Assembly: GCF_001995985.1 (NCBI RefSeq) | Contig: NZ_MUFC01000007.1 | Span: 17,277-81,276 of the forward strand | Source of the DNA: Salinivibrio sharmensis | GTDB lineage: Bacteria; Pseudomonadota; Gammaproteobacteria; Enterobacterales; Vibrionaceae | Direction of reading: 5' to 3' | DNA: 64,000 nucleotides | Shown here: piece by piece, positions 49,348 through 58,573 of the stretch | Position numbering within the stretch: the first letter of the stretch is position 1 | How the letters are laid out: each line of letters begins with the position of its first letter | Notes under the pieces: model-generated | Databases searched by the model: none | The model's input: only the letters and a program-made list of their open reading frames with translations | What the model was told of the DNA's origin: nothing | Position numbers and translations under genes: made by a program

Positions 49348-50045
49348 CGCTTTCTAGTGTCCACTATCGTTACCAGCAAGATTGGATGACCTTTGATGCC
49401 AAAATAGCGCCGGGGGAGATTGTGGCTGTGCTCGGCCCCAGCGGCGCGGGTAAGAGCACCTTATTATCCTTGATTGCCGGATTGATTGCCCCAGATAGTG
49501 GCGAGATTGCTATTAATGGCAAGCCAGTGACAACAACCCCAGCGCACCAACGCCCCTTGTCTATCTTGTTTCAAGAGCACAACGTCTTTACCCATTTGTC
49601 GGTATTCGACAATATGGCGATAGGTTTATCACCATCACTGAAGCTAACCGCCTCCCAGCGTGACAGCATCCACCGTGCGGCCCACGCCGTCGGTTTAACA
49701 GACTATCTGTCACGTCTACCTGGGCAACTATCGGGCGGCCAACGCCAGCGCATCGCGTTGGGTAGAAGCATCGCACGCAACCAACCCTTATTGTTGCTCG
49801 ATGAGCCCTTTTCGGCACTCGATCCTGCGCTAAAAAAGGACATGCTGGCGCTGGTCAAGCGTACCGCCCAAGAGCAAGGCACAACGGTGGTGATGGTGAC
49901 TCACCATCCCGAAGACGCCCAAGCCATCGCCTCTGAGTTTCTTTATTTGGATAACGGGCAAGTCCGCCTGCATTGTCCTGTCGAAACCCTCGAGACCCCG
50001 CCCGCGATAATGCAAGGTTATATGGGCAAGACGGACGAAGAGTGA
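49341..50045 (+). CDS. thiQ: Thiamine ABC transporter ATP-binding protein ThiQ
   Basis: A 234-residue ATPase that energises ThiP. Walker A is GPSGAGKST, the signature LSGGQRQRIALGR, and Walker B LLLLDEPFSALDPAL. The ATG at 49341 has GGAG six bases before it and lies within thiP (7-nt overlap). Longer starts in the frame are not used. It is followed after 66 nt by a diguanylate cyclase gene in the same direction. Confidence 0.95.
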   Translation: MLTLSSVHYRYQQDWMTFDAKIAPGEIVAVLGPSGAGKSTLLSLIAGLIAPDSGEIAINGKPVTTTPAHQRPLSILFQEHNVFTHLSVFDNMAIGLSPSLKLTASQRDSIHRAAHAVGLTDYLSRLPGQLSGGQRQRIALGRSIARNQPLLLLDEPFSALDPALKKDMLALVKRTAQEQGTTVVMVTHHPEDAQAIASEFLYLDNGQVRLHCPVETLETPPAIMQGYMGKTDEE

Positions 50046-50111
50046 TGGGTGGCGCCACTTGGATTGACTTCTATACTAAGGAAAACACGGAAGATTCCAA
50101 GGAGGCGCCCA
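50046..50111 (+). promoter_or_regulatory. Hairpin sequestering the ribosome site of the downstream diguanylate cyclase
   Basis: The 5' arm at 50046-50063 pairs with the 3' arm at 50096-50111. TTGGA pairs with TCCAA, C with G, then GGCGCC with GGCGCC across a small A/GA internal loop: about 12 bp in all, with a 32-nt loop. The paired 3' arm contains the whole Shine-Dalgarno AAGGAGG (50099-50105), and the GTG start begins right behind the helix. Read by eye; no folding energy was computed. Confidence 0.55.
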
Positions 50112-51116
50112 GTGGCCGCCAGCAGCATAAAAATCCTCGATTCCATTGTCGATTTCACCGCTAAAACAGAAGTCGACGCGATCACCAAAAGCTTGCTGAC
50201 CTCAATTACCGAGCTTACCCCAATAAGCGAGGTTGTGCTGCTCGATTACTGCTGTGACATGCAGCCTGCCTTTACCGTACTCGGCACCAACGACAATAGT
50301 GCCTTTCAGCAAGAAAACATTCATCAAATTGATGCCCTGCTTGATGAGTGCCTGGCGACACAAGCGGTCACTCAACACTACGCCAATGATCATGTATTGA
50401 TTGCCGTTCCCATTTATTATGAGAAAGAAGAAGGTGTCAGCGGGGTTTTATGCGGTCGCGCCAAAAGCCTTAGCAAGGACCAACGCGCACTCGTCGCTGG
50501 ACTAACGCGTATCTATGAAAACTATCAGCAGATTATCATGGCCAGTGAGCGTGATAGTTTCACCAGCTTATTTAATCGCAAAGTCCTCTCTAAAAAGCTG
50601 GATCTTATTTGTGATCGCTTAGCGCGAAGTGAGCCTTCCCCTGCCAGCGAAAATGGCAGCGCCCTTGTTCCTTGGGTGTGTATCTTCGATGTTGATCACT
50701 TTAAGCAAATTAATGATAACTTTGGCCATGTTTTCGGTGACGAGGTCATCTTGTTACTTGCCTCGCTGATGCGCCAGACTTTTTCTTCACAAGACACCTT
50801 GTTCCGGTATGGCGGCGATGAATTTGTGGTGCTGTTTCAGCCGTGTACTCGCGCCATGGCAGAGCAAAAAGCCAATACCTTTATTGCTAATGTCAACGCG
50901 CGCGATTTTGGTGCCGCCCAAACCGTGACGATTTCCATGGGGGCAACGCAGATTGAGCGAGGGCAACTGAGCACCAGCACCATCTTAGGCAATGCCGACC
51001 AGGCGCTCTATCACGCCAAACAAAACGGCCGTAATCAGGTCGCTTTTTATGATGACTTACTGCAATCTGGGGTGATAAAAACCTTTGTCGCCGAGGACGA
51101 TGTTGAATTGTTTTAG
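50112..51116 (+). CDS. Diguanylate cyclase (GGDEF) with N-terminal GAF-like region
   Basis: A 334-residue cytosolic protein. The N-terminal half (about 1-150; LDSIVDFTAKTEVDAITKSL, then VLIAVPIYYEKEEGVSGVLCG) resembles a GAF sensor domain. The C-terminal GGDEF domain (about 165-320) has CIFDVDHFKQINDNFGHVFGDE and the active site GGDEF. The inhibitory RXXD site is incomplete (Ser in place of Arg). GTG 50112 with AAGGAGG six bases upstream is preferred over the in-frame ATG at 50049. It follows thiQ by 66 nt and could be in the thi operon. Input signal unknown. Confidence 0.88.
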   Translation: MAASSIKILDSIVDFTAKTEVDAITKSLLTSITELTPISEVVLLDYCCDMQPAFTVLGTNDNSAFQQENIHQIDALLDECLATQAVTQHYANDHVLIAVPIYYEKEEGVSGVLCGRAKSLSKDQRALVAGLTRIYENYQQIIMASERDSFTSLFNRKVLSKKLDLICDRLARSEPSPASENGSALVPWVCIFDVDHFKQINDNFGHVFGDEVILLLASLMRQTFSSQDTLFRYGGDEFVVLFQPCTRAMAEQKANTFIANVNARDFGAAQTVTISMGATQIERGQLSTSTILGNADQALYHAKQNGRNQVAFYDDLLQSGVIKTFVAEDDVELF

Positions 51117-51161
51117 CTCATGGATAAAGGTGACGGCCTGATGACCGCCACCTGATATCCA

Positions 51162-52535
51162 CTACAAATTCTCTTCGGCAAACTCCGCTAAGCGACTGCG
51201 CACCACGCCATTGAGGTACACACACGCACTGCCTTCAAAGTTTTTAAACCGCTCAACAATATAGGTCAGCCCAGATGTCACTGGGGTCAAATACGAGGAA
51301 TCGATTTGCGCTAAGTTACCCGAGCACACTAACTTGGTACCCTCTCCACACCGGGTGATAATGGTTTTAAGCTGAGAGGCAGTCAGGTTTTGGCACTCAT
51401 CCAAAATGACAAACGCGTTTTGAATCGAGCGGCCACGCATAAAGTTAATCGATTTAAACTGCAGGTTGGCTTTCTCCATGATGTACCGCATCGAACCATC
51501 GGTGCACTCATCATGCATATGCAACGCTTCCAGGGTATCAGTGACAGCCCCCAGCCAAGGCAACATTTTTTCCTCTTCAGTGCCCGGCAAAAAGCCGATC
51601 GACTCGCCAATATCTGGGGTATTGCGGGTCACGATAATCTTGTCATACATCCCTTTCTCCACCACCTGCTCAAGGGCTGCAGCCATCGCCAAAATGGTTT
51701 TACCACAGCCTGCGGGACCGGTGAGGATCGCCAAGTCAATACTCGGATCGAGCAACGCATCCATCGCCATGCCTTGGTAAATATTTTTCGGTTTCACATC
51801 CCACGCGGCGCGATGCATCAATCGCTCTCGGCTCAGATCTTTAATCACCGCTTTATCGCCATCAATGGCTTGCACTCGCGCGGCAAAATCGTCGCTTTCG
51901 TCCAACAGGTATTGGTTCACAAACGGCGTATCGAGAAGCTCAGAGGGCAACGTATGTAGGGTCTCTGTGCCATAGGCTTGACTATTGCACTCCCCTACTT
52001 TGTCCCAAAAGCTACCTGCAAATTGGTGGAACCCCTTGGTCAGCAAACGCACATCATCAATCAGCTGGTCAGTACGATAATCTTCTACATACATCACCCC
52101 CGCCCCTTTGGCGCGCAGGCGCATATTGATGTCTTTGGTTACCAACACCACTTTACGTGGCGAGCGTTTGGTTTGCAGATATAACACCGCATTGAGTATT
52201 CGATTATCACCCGCTTTATCAGCAAAGGCATGGACAGTTTCTTTGATCTCAAAATCAGCGAGAATCGATACGGTGCCCGTCGCATCGCCTTTACCAACGG
52301 CAATGCCCTCGCCAATTTCGTCAGGCGTGGCCTCTTTAAAAATATCTTCCAAGGCACGGATCGCCACACGCGCATCACGTGAGACATCGCGCTTGCTATC
52401 TTTAATTCGGTCAAGTTCTTCGAGGACAGTCATGGGGATCACGACATCGTGTTCTTGGAAAGAGTAAATCGAGAAAGGCTCGTGGAGGAGAATATTAGTA
52501 TCGAGTACAAACAGCTTCCGGTCGGCGTCGCCCAT
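51162..52535 (-). CDS. PIN domain-PhoH ATPase (PhoH2-like)
   Basis: A 457-residue protein. The N-terminal PIN nuclease domain (about 1-150) starts KLFVLDTNILLHEP, with the usual acidic residues later (RILNAVLYLQ; VLVTKDINMRLRAKGAG). The C-terminal PhoH ATPase domain has Walker A GPAGCGKT and Walker B-type FVILDECQN. This architecture is known as PhoH2, with RNA helicase/RNase activity in studied members. The start ATG 52535 follows AGGAGG with five bases spacing, although the frame continues 42 residues further to 52661. It points leftward, divergent from rapA. Confidence 0.93.
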   Translation of the reverse strand: MGDADRKLFVLDTNILLHEPFSIYSFQEHDVVIPMTVLEELDRIKDSKRDVSRDARVAIRALEDIFKEATPDEIGEGIAVGKGDATGTVSILADFEIKETVHAFADKAGDNRILNAVLYLQTKRSPRKVVLVTKDINMRLRAKGAGVMYVEDYRTDQLIDDVRLLTKGFHQFAGSFWDKVGECNSQAYGTETLHTLPSELLDTPFVNQYLLDESDDFAARVQAIDGDKAVIKDLSRERLMHRAAWDVKPKNIYQGMAMDALLDPSIDLAILTGPAGCGKTILAMAAALEQVVEKGMYDKIIVTRNTPDIGESIGFLPGTEEEKMLPWLGAVTDTLEALHMHDECTDGSMRYIMEKANLQFKSINFMRGRSIQNAFVILDECQNLTASQLKTIITRCGEGTKLVCSGNLAQIDSSYLTPVTSGLTYIVERFKNFEGSACVYLNGVVRSRLAEFAEENL

Positions 52536-52852
52536 AGGCACCTCCTGTGTCGGCAGTTCACTGTCTCGGTGACAGCGCTTAAAATAAGCGTAGACCTGGC
52601 CGTTGGGATGCGCCCAACTTGTTTTACCGCGCCAGCTCACGCTTTTATCTTTGCCGTCCATTAATGACGTTTGTATGTCAGCGTGACCTTTGATGAGATT
52701 CGTTGAGTTTCATCGTGACCCTCCTCACAAGTTCGAGTACTATTGGCGGCCAATTTTTTCAGTGCCACACTGAATAGCAGAGTATTTAAACGACGCTGTA
52801 TTGAATAGCGTCGCGTCTTTCGACAATCGAGTTAATTCAGAGGTTTTCCCCT
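52536..52852. promoter_or_regulatory. Divergent promoter region of PhoH2 and rapA
   Basis: A 317-nt gap. A hairpin CGACGCT (52791-52797) / AGCGTCG (52807-52813) lies just upstream of rapA in the probable leader. A 42-codon N-terminal extension of the PhoH gene is open in it but lacks the ribosome site seen at 52535, so it is not called. No other gene seen. Confidence 0.4.
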
Positions 52853-55762
52853 ATGTCATTTGCGCTTGGACAACGTTGGATCAGTGATACGGAACATGAT
52901 CTTGGACTCGGCACTGTGGTGTCCGTTGATGGCCGTACCGTGACCCTAATGTTTCCTGCTAGTGATGAAACACGGCTGTACGCCAGCCACGATGCGCCCG
53001 TGACTCGGGTGATGTTCAATCCCGGCGATGAGGTGGAAAGCCACGAAGGCTGGACCATGAACGTCTCTCGCGTTGAGGAAAACGACGGGGTATTAACCTA
53101 TTACGGCCAGCGTACCGACACAGGGGAAGATGAGGTTGCACTGCGTGAGATCTTGCTCAGCCACCAGATTCGCTTTAACAAGCCGCAAGACAAACTGTTT
53201 GCTGGCCAGCTCGATCGTATGGACCGTTTTGCCCTGCGTTATCGTGCGCTGACCAATCAGCATCAGCAACTGCGCAGCCCATTACGCGGTTTAACCGGCA
53301 TGCGTGCCGGCCTGATCCCCCATCAGCTTTACATTGCCCACGAAGTCGGTCGCCGCCATGCACCGCGCGTACTGCTCGCCGATGAAGTGGGGTTGGGAAA
53401 AACCATTGAGGCAGGCATGATCATCCACCAGCAAGTGCTGGCGGGTCGTGCGGAGCGTGTGCTGATAGTGGTGCCCGAAACCTTACAGCATCAGTGGCTG
53501 GTGGAGATGATGCGCCGCTTTAATCTGCATTTCTCGATTTTCGATGAAGAGCGCTGTGTGGAAGCCTTTGCCGACTCCCCCAACCCATTTGATACCCAAC
53601 AGTTGGTGTTGTGCTCACTCGAGTTTCTGCGCAAAAACCGCCGCCGGGTCGAACAAGTGTGCGATACCCACTGGGATCTATTGGTGGTCGACGAAGCCCA
53701 CCACCTGACGTGGGCGCCGGATGCGCCAAGCCGCGAATATCAAATTATTGAGAGCATCGCTGAGCACACCCCTGGGGTATTGCTGCTCACCGCAACACCA
53801 GAGCAATTGGGCCAGCAAAGCCATTTTGCCCGCTTGCGCCTGCTCGACCCCGATCGCTTCTATGATTACGATGCCTTTGTTGAAGAAGCTCAACAATACG
53901 CGCCTGTGGCTGAGGCGGTGGAAGCGTTGCTGAGCGATACGCCACTGACCGACGCGGCACAAGCTGGGATACGTCAGCTATTGCAGCACAAGGAGCTGTC
54001 AGCGCGCTTAGTCCAAGTGCACAGTGACGACGCAGAAGAAAAAGCTCAAGCACGCCAACAACTGATTGATGATCTGATGGACCGCCACGGCACTGGACGC
54101 GTATTGTTCCGTAACACCCGAGCGGCCATTAGCGGCTTCCCCCGCCGTCACCTCCATATGCACCCGCTCGCTCTGCCGAGCCAATACCAAACCGCTATGC
54201 GGGTCGCTGGCATGATGGGCAGCACCGGCTCAAGCGAACAAAAGGCCGTGCAAAACCTATACCCAGAAGATATCTATCAACAGTTTGAAGGGGACAGCGC
54301 GAGCTGGTGGGGCTTTGACCCACGTATTGATTGGCTACTGGATTACTTAAAAGCCCACCGCAGCGAGAAGGTGCTAATTATTTGCTCGCGTGCGCAAACC
54401 GCACTGACCCTGGAGCAAGCGCTGCGTGAGCGCGAAGGTATTCGCGGGACTGTATTCCATGAAGGGATGTCGATTGTAGAGCGTGACAAAGCCGCTGCTT
54501 ACTTCGCCCAAGAGGAAGGGGGCGCGCAGGTCTTGATTTGCTCAGAAATTGGATCGGAAGGGCGCAACTTCCAATTCGCCCATCAGTTAGTGATGTTCGA
54601 CTTACCGATGAACCCCGACTTACTTGAGCAGCGTATTGGCCGTCTTGACCGCATTGGTCAGACGCAAGATATTGCCATTCATGTCCCCTATCTTGAAGGC
54701 ACGGCTCAGACGATTTTGGCGCGCTGGTATCACGAAGGCCTCGATGCGTTTGAAGATACCTGCCCAACCGGCCGTGCGGTATTTGAACAATATGGCGAAA
54801 CCTTGTTAACGCTGCTCGCGGCCAATCAACAGGATGAGGCGCTGTCGGCGCTGATCAGTGACAGTGCCGTGATGAATCAGCGCTTAAAAGCAGACATGGA
54901 AGAAGGCCGGGATAAGCTACTCGAAATGCACTCCCACGGTGGGGAGGCCGCTAACCAACTGGCAAGTACCATTGCCGATCAGGATGGCGACACTAACTTG
55001 GTCACCTTCACCTTGGGGCTGTTTGATACCATCGGTGTTAACCAAGATGACAAGGGCGAGAATGCCTTAGTGGTTAAACCGTCTGAACACATGATGGTAC
55101 CCAGCTACCCAGGACTGCCTGCCGATGGCTGCACCATCACCTTTGACCGCGATACCGCATTGAGTCGCGAAGATGTTCAGTTTGTGTCTTGGGAGCATCC
55201 GATTGTTCGAGGCGGCATTGATTTGCTGCTGAGCGAAAACATCGGCACCACCGCGGTGTCACTGCTCAAAAACAAGTCACTGCCAGTGGGCACCCTGTTT
55301 GTAGAGCTTATCTACACCATTGACGCCCAGGCGCCAAAATCGAGTGGTATCCACCGCTTTTTGCCGCAAACACCCGTGCGATTGCTGCTTGATGCCAACG
55401 GCAATGACCTGTCGGCCAATGTCGAGTTTGAAAGCTTTCATCGCCAGCTGAGCCCCGTTAACCGCCACCTTGGCAGTAAAATGGTTAACTCTGTACAAAG
55501 CCAGATCCACAATCTGATTGAGAAAAGCGAGCCACTGGCAGAAAAAGCTTTGGCAGACATTCAAGCCAGTGCGCACCAAGAGATGGTGGCGGAGCTCCAG
55601 CAGGCATTAGCGCGCTTGGAGGCACTGAAAACGGTCAATCCGAATATTCGTGATGATGAGCTAGACGCATTACGCGAGCAGATCAGCACCTTGTCGCACC
55701 ATATTCAACATGCACAAATTGAACTCGACGCGCTTCGCCTTGTTGTAGTTAGCCACCAATAA
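52853..55762 (+). CDS. rapA: RNA polymerase-associated helicase RapA (HepA)
   Basis: A 969-residue SWI2/SNF2 ATPase that binds RNA polymerase and promotes recycling. The N-terminal part has the beta-barrel ([20 protein letters not shown]). The ATPase core has motif [21 protein letters not shown] box [10 protein letters not shown], motif [12 protein letters not shown], and the second RecA-like domain with [44 protein letters not shown]. Length as in E. coli RapA (968). An AGAGG precedes the ATG. A GC-rich stem-loop follows the gene before rluA. Confidence 0.97.
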   Translation: MSFALGQRWISDTEHDLGLGTVVSVDGRTVTLMFPASDETRLYASHDAPVTRVMFNPGDEVESHEGWTMNVSRVEENDGVLTYYGQRTDTGEDEVALREILLSHQIRFNKPQDKLFAGQLDRMDRFALRYRALTNQHQQLRSPLRGLTGMRAGLIPHQLYIAHEVGRRHAPRVLLADEVGLGKTIEAGMIIHQQVLAGRAERVLIVVPETLQHQWLVEMMRRFNLHFSIFDEERCVEAFADSPNPFDTQQLVLCSLEFLRKNRRRVEQVCDTHWDLLVVDEAHHLTWAPDAPSREYQIIESIAEHTPGVLLLTATPEQLGQQSHFARLRLLDPDRFYDYDAFVEEAQQYAPVAEAVEALLSDTPLTDAAQAGIRQLLQHKELSARLVQVHSDDAEEKAQARQQLIDDLMDRHGTGRVLFRNTRAAISGFPRRHLHMHPLALPSQYQTAMRVAGMMGSTGSSEQKAVQNLYPEDIYQQFEGDSASWWGFDPRIDWLLDYLKAHRSEKVLIICSRAQTALTLEQALREREGIRGTVFHEGMSIVERDKAAAYFAQEEGGAQVLICSEIGSEGRNFQFAHQLVMFDLPMNPDLLEQRIGRLDRIGQTQDIAIHVPYLEGTAQTILARWYHEGLDAFEDTCPTGRAVFEQYGETLLTLLAANQQDEALSALISDSAVMNQRLKADMEEGRDKLLEMHSHGGEAANQLASTIADQDGDTNLVTFTLGLFDTIGVNQDDKGENALVVKPSEHMMVPSYPGLPADGCTITFDRDTALSREDVQFVSWEHPIVRGGIDLLLSENIGTTAVSLLKNKSLPVGTLFVELIYTIDAQAPKSSGIHRFLPQTPVRLLLDANGNDLSANVEFESFHRQLSPVNRHLGSKMVNSVQSQIHNLIEKSEPLAEKALADIQASAHQEMVAELQQALARLEALKTVNPNIRDDELDALREQISTLSHHIQHAQIELDALRLVVVSHQ

Positions 55763-55775
55763 ACCAACGTGAGAC

Positions 55776-55793
55776 GGGGCCTGATGGCCCCGA
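55776..55793 (+). other. GC-rich hairpin between rapA and rluA
   Basis: CGGGGCC-TGAT-GGCCCCG, 7-bp perfect stem with a 4-nt loop. There is no T-run, so it is more likely an mRNA processing/stability or partial terminator element than a full intrinsic terminator. The rluA start is 8 nt after it. Confidence 0.5.
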
Positions 55794-55801
55794 TAAACCC
55801 T

Positions 55802-56536
55802 ATGGCAATGACTGAATACCATCCACCGACAGACCCTTGGTTAGATATCCTCTATCAAGATGTGGATCTGGTGGTGATCAATAAACCGAGTGGCTTACTG
55901 GCCAATCCTGGTCGCAACCCTGAGCATTACGACAGCGCATGGTCGCGCGTAAAAGCCGAGTTTCCCTCCGCCGAGTTGGCTCACCGCTTAGACATGTCCA
56001 CCTCAGGCGTGATGGCTTTTGCCGCCCACAAAGAAGCAGAGCGTAACCTCAAAGCGCAGTTTCGCGACCGCATCCCCACCAAGTTGTATTATGCGGAAGT
56101 GTGGGGGCAACCAGAAAAACATGATGGCATTATCGACTTACCGTTAATTTGCGACTGGCCCAACCGCCCTCGCCAAAAAGTGTGTTTTGAGCATGGTAAA
56201 CCCTCACAAACGCACTATCGCTGCTTGCACACCTTTTCCCAGACCAGTTTGATGGCCTTGTACCCACTGACTGGGCGCTCTCACCAGCTTCGTGTCCACA
56301 TGCAGTCTTTGGGGCACAGCATTGTCGGTGATGAATTTTATGCGTGCCCAGACGCCCTCGCTCATGCGCCACGGCTTCATCTGCATGCCGCCGAGCTCAG
56401 CCTGTTGCATCCAGCGACCGGAGAGACCATGCATTTTCAGGCACCCTGCAATTTTTACCCCACGATGCCCGATAAACGCTTAGTGAGTGACTATCAGCTG
56501 GCCGCACCGCTTACGACCACAGCGACGGGCGCATAA
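55802..56536 (+). CDS. rluA: Dual-specificity RNA pseudouridine synthase RluA
   Basis: A 244-residue enzyme that modifies 23S rRNA U746 and tRNA U32 in E. coli. The catalytic motif is HRLDMSTSGVMAFA (Asp in HRLD), followed by RPRQKVCFEHGKPSQTHY and the ITGRSHQLRVHM motif (here PLTGRSHQLRVHM). The start MAMTEYHPPTDPWLDILYQD matches E. coli (MGMENYNPPQEPW). Two upstream in-frame ATGs are not preferred because they would translate through the hairpin. It follows rapA as in E. coli. Confidence 0.96.
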   Translation: MAMTEYHPPTDPWLDILYQDVDLVVINKPSGLLANPGRNPEHYDSAWSRVKAEFPSAELAHRLDMSTSGVMAFAAHKEAERNLKAQFRDRIPTKLYYAEVWGQPEKHDGIIDLPLICDWPNRPRQKVCFEHGKPSQTHYRCLHTFSQTSLMALYPLTGRSHQLRVHMQSLGHSIVGDEFYACPDALAHAPRLHLHAAELSLLHPATGETMHFQAPCNFYPTMPDKRLVSDYQLAAPLTTTATGA

Positions 56537-56613
56537 GCCAGCTAGCTGAAACCATTGCACAATATCGCGATATCTCGCACCCTAGAGCCATGGATTGAGA
56601 CACGGAGATCAAC

Positions 56614-57585
56614 ATGGCTCAGCACGACCCCACTCACATTGTCTTTCTCGACCGCGATACCATTCCGGCGCATATTGTTCTGCCCACGCCCCGCTCTCCA
56701 CATCACTGGCAGGCGTACGGTAAAACTGCCCACAAGGATGTCATCGCTCGTTTACAAAAAGCCGATATCGCTATCACTAATAAAGTAGTGATCGATGAGA
56801 CGGTGCTTGCCGCCTGTCCTAACCTCAAACTGATTGCGGTGGCCGCGACTGGGGTGAACAATGTCGACTTAGCCGCCTGCCAAGCCCGTGGGGTGCAAGT
56901 GTGTAACGTACAAGGTTACGCGACTCAGTCAGTGCCTGAGCATGTCATCGCCATGACTTTTGCCCTTAAGCGACAACTGCTCGGATACCATCAGGACGTG
57001 CAAAACGGTGAATGGCAAAAGCAAGGACAGTTCTGCTTTTTCACCCACCCTATTGGCAGTGTGGCCGGCAGCACATTGGGGATCATTGGAAAAGGCGCAT
57101 TGGGGGAGGCCGTCGCACAACTTGCGCGCGCAGTAGGAATGAAGGTAGTTTTTGCCGAGCACCGTGGGGCACAGGCATGCCGGCCTGGTTATCTGCCTTT
57201 TGAACACGTGCTACGCCAAGCCGATGTGCTCTCATTACATTGCCCACTCACCGATAACACCCGTCATCTTATCGACCAAGACACGCTGGCGTTGATGCCG
57301 GAGCATGCCATATTGATCAACACCGGACGTGGTGGCCTAGTCAACGAGAAAGCTCTGCTACAAGCACTGGAAACCGGACAAATTGGTGGTGCCGGGCTCG
57401 ATGTGCTGAGTGAAGAGCCGGCACCTAATACTCACCCACTGATCGCCGCATCACTGCCTAATCTATTGGTAACGCCCCATGTCGCATGGGGCGCAGATGA
57501 AGCGGTCAACCGTCTCGCCAAGCAGCTGATGGATAACATTGATGGCTTTTTGAGCGGCGCGCCACAACACACACTGATTGACTAG
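56614..57585 (+). CDS. D-2-hydroxyacid dehydrogenase (HprA/hydroxypyruvate reductase-like)
   Basis: A 323-residue NAD(P)-dependent D-isomer-specific dehydrogenase. The nucleotide-binding motif is GSTLGIIGKGALGEAVAQLARAVGMKV; LHCPLTDNTRHLI and INTGRGGLVNEKALLQAL are the family motifs; catalytic His is in TPHVAWGA, and Glu in SEEPAP. The N-terminus VFLDRDTIPA resembles hydroxypyruvate reductase/glycerate dehydrogenase. Substrate is not certain; glycerate/hydroxypyruvate is my best guess. GGAG precedes the ATG. The terminator at 57591-57618 follows. Confidence 0.85.
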   Translation: MAQHDPTHIVFLDRDTIPAHIVLPTPRSPHHWQAYGKTAHKDVIARLQKADIAITNKVVIDETVLAACPNLKLIAVAATGVNNVDLAACQARGVQVCNVQGYATQSVPEHVIAMTFALKRQLLGYHQDVQNGEWQKQGQFCFFTHPIGSVAGSTLGIIGKGALGEAVAQLARAVGMKVVFAEHRGAQACRPGYLPFEHVLRQADVLSLHCPLTDNTRHLIDQDTLALMPEHAILINTGRGGLVNEKALLQALETGQIGGAGLDVLSEEPAPNTHPLIAASLPNLLVTPHVAWGADEAVNRLAKQLMDNIDGFLSGAPQHTLID

Positions 57586-57590
57586 CGCAC

Positions 57591-57618
57591 AAGCCCGCTA
57601 CATATCGCGGGCTTTTTT
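57591..57618. terminator. Bidirectional terminator between hydroxyacid dehydrogenase and djlA
   Basis: AAGCCCGC (57591-57598), loop TACATATC, GCGGGCTT (57607-57614), then Ts. The djlA stop codon (57598-57600) lies in the loop, so the hairpin overlaps the last codons of djlA. Confidence 0.9.
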
Positions 57619-58419
57619 CACCACGTCGTAGGCTTTTTGAATTTCTTGCGCCTTTTCTTTGGCAAGCTCCATCATTTCTGGCGGTAAGCCTTTTGCCATC
57701 AGTTTGTCGGGGTGGTGCTCATTCATCAGCTTGCGATACGCTTTTTTCACTTCTTGAGAGGACGCATTGGCATCGACCCCCAGCACATCATAGGCGTCAT
57801 CAATCTCGCTTTGCCGTGGTGGTGCCCCCGGGCCATCGGCTTGATGCTGCCAGCCGCCTTGATAGCCTTGGCTAAAGCGAAACGAGGCTTCTTGCATCCG
57901 CAGGCGCTGCTCGAGTTGCTGGGCAGAAAAACCAAGCCCTTCGGCAATAATGTAAAGCAATTCTCGCTCTTTCGGGTGTAAGTCGCCATCAGCAAAAGCG
58001 GCTTGCACTTGCACTTCCAAAAAAAAGCTCAACAGATCGCGGCGCCCCTGACTTAAGGTGCGAATACTACTGAGGGTTTCATCAAGCGGAAAGTCGCTGT
58101 CTTTGCCTTCTCGGAACGCCTGCTGAGCTAATTGTCTGGCTTCACCATGAATCTGCATACGATCCATGAGCAAGCTTGCCAATTGAATTTCCTGCTGCGT
58201 CACCTGCCCTTTGGCTTTGGCGATATGTCCCATCACCGCAAAAGTACCGTGGAAAAAAACACGTTGCGCTTGCGGGCCCTGGGCACCAAAACCGCCGAAA
58301 CGCGCGCGCGGTTTCGCTTTATCAAACTGATGGCCTAAGAAAAGGCCAAGAAGAAAACCGATTGGGCCTCCCAACAATGTGCCGAGAATTGCACCAATTA
58401 CCTTGCCATTTAGTCGCAT
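57598..58419 (-). CDS. djlA: Membrane-anchored J-domain co-chaperone DjlA
   Basis: A 273-residue type III membrane protein that stimulates DnaK. An N-terminal glycine-rich TM segment (VIGAILGTLLGGPIGFLLGLFLGHQF), a TerB-like helical domain (about 55-185), a linker and a C-terminal J domain with the HPD motif (LMNEHHPDKLMAKG) are present. Length like E. coli DjlA (271). It diverges from lptD, the conserved enterobacterial and vibrio arrangement. Confidence 0.95.
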   Translation of the reverse strand: MRLNGKVIGAILGTLLGGPIGFLLGLFLGHQFDKAKPRARFGGFGAQGPQAQRVFFHGTFAVMGHIAKAKGQVTQQEIQLASLLMDRMQIHGEARQLAQQAFREGKDSDFPLDETLSSIRTLSQGRRDLLSFFLEVQVQAAFADGDLHPKERELLYIIAEGLGFSAQQLEQRLRMQEASFRFSQGYQGGWQHQADGPGAPPRQSEIDDAYDVLGVDANASSQEVKKAYRKLMNEHHPDKLMAKGLPPEMMELAKEKAQEIQKAYDVVKKARDM

Positions 58420-58573
58420 GCCATGGTCTCATTGCTAGTTTCACACCCTGAACATTTACAGGTGATGCCGGGCGTAAATTGATTTATGATAATCGCATTT
58501 TGCAGCCAAAGCATACTGATGCGTTGCCTTCGTGTACACCACGCTATCAGATAAAACAGGAATGTCTTCTTCA

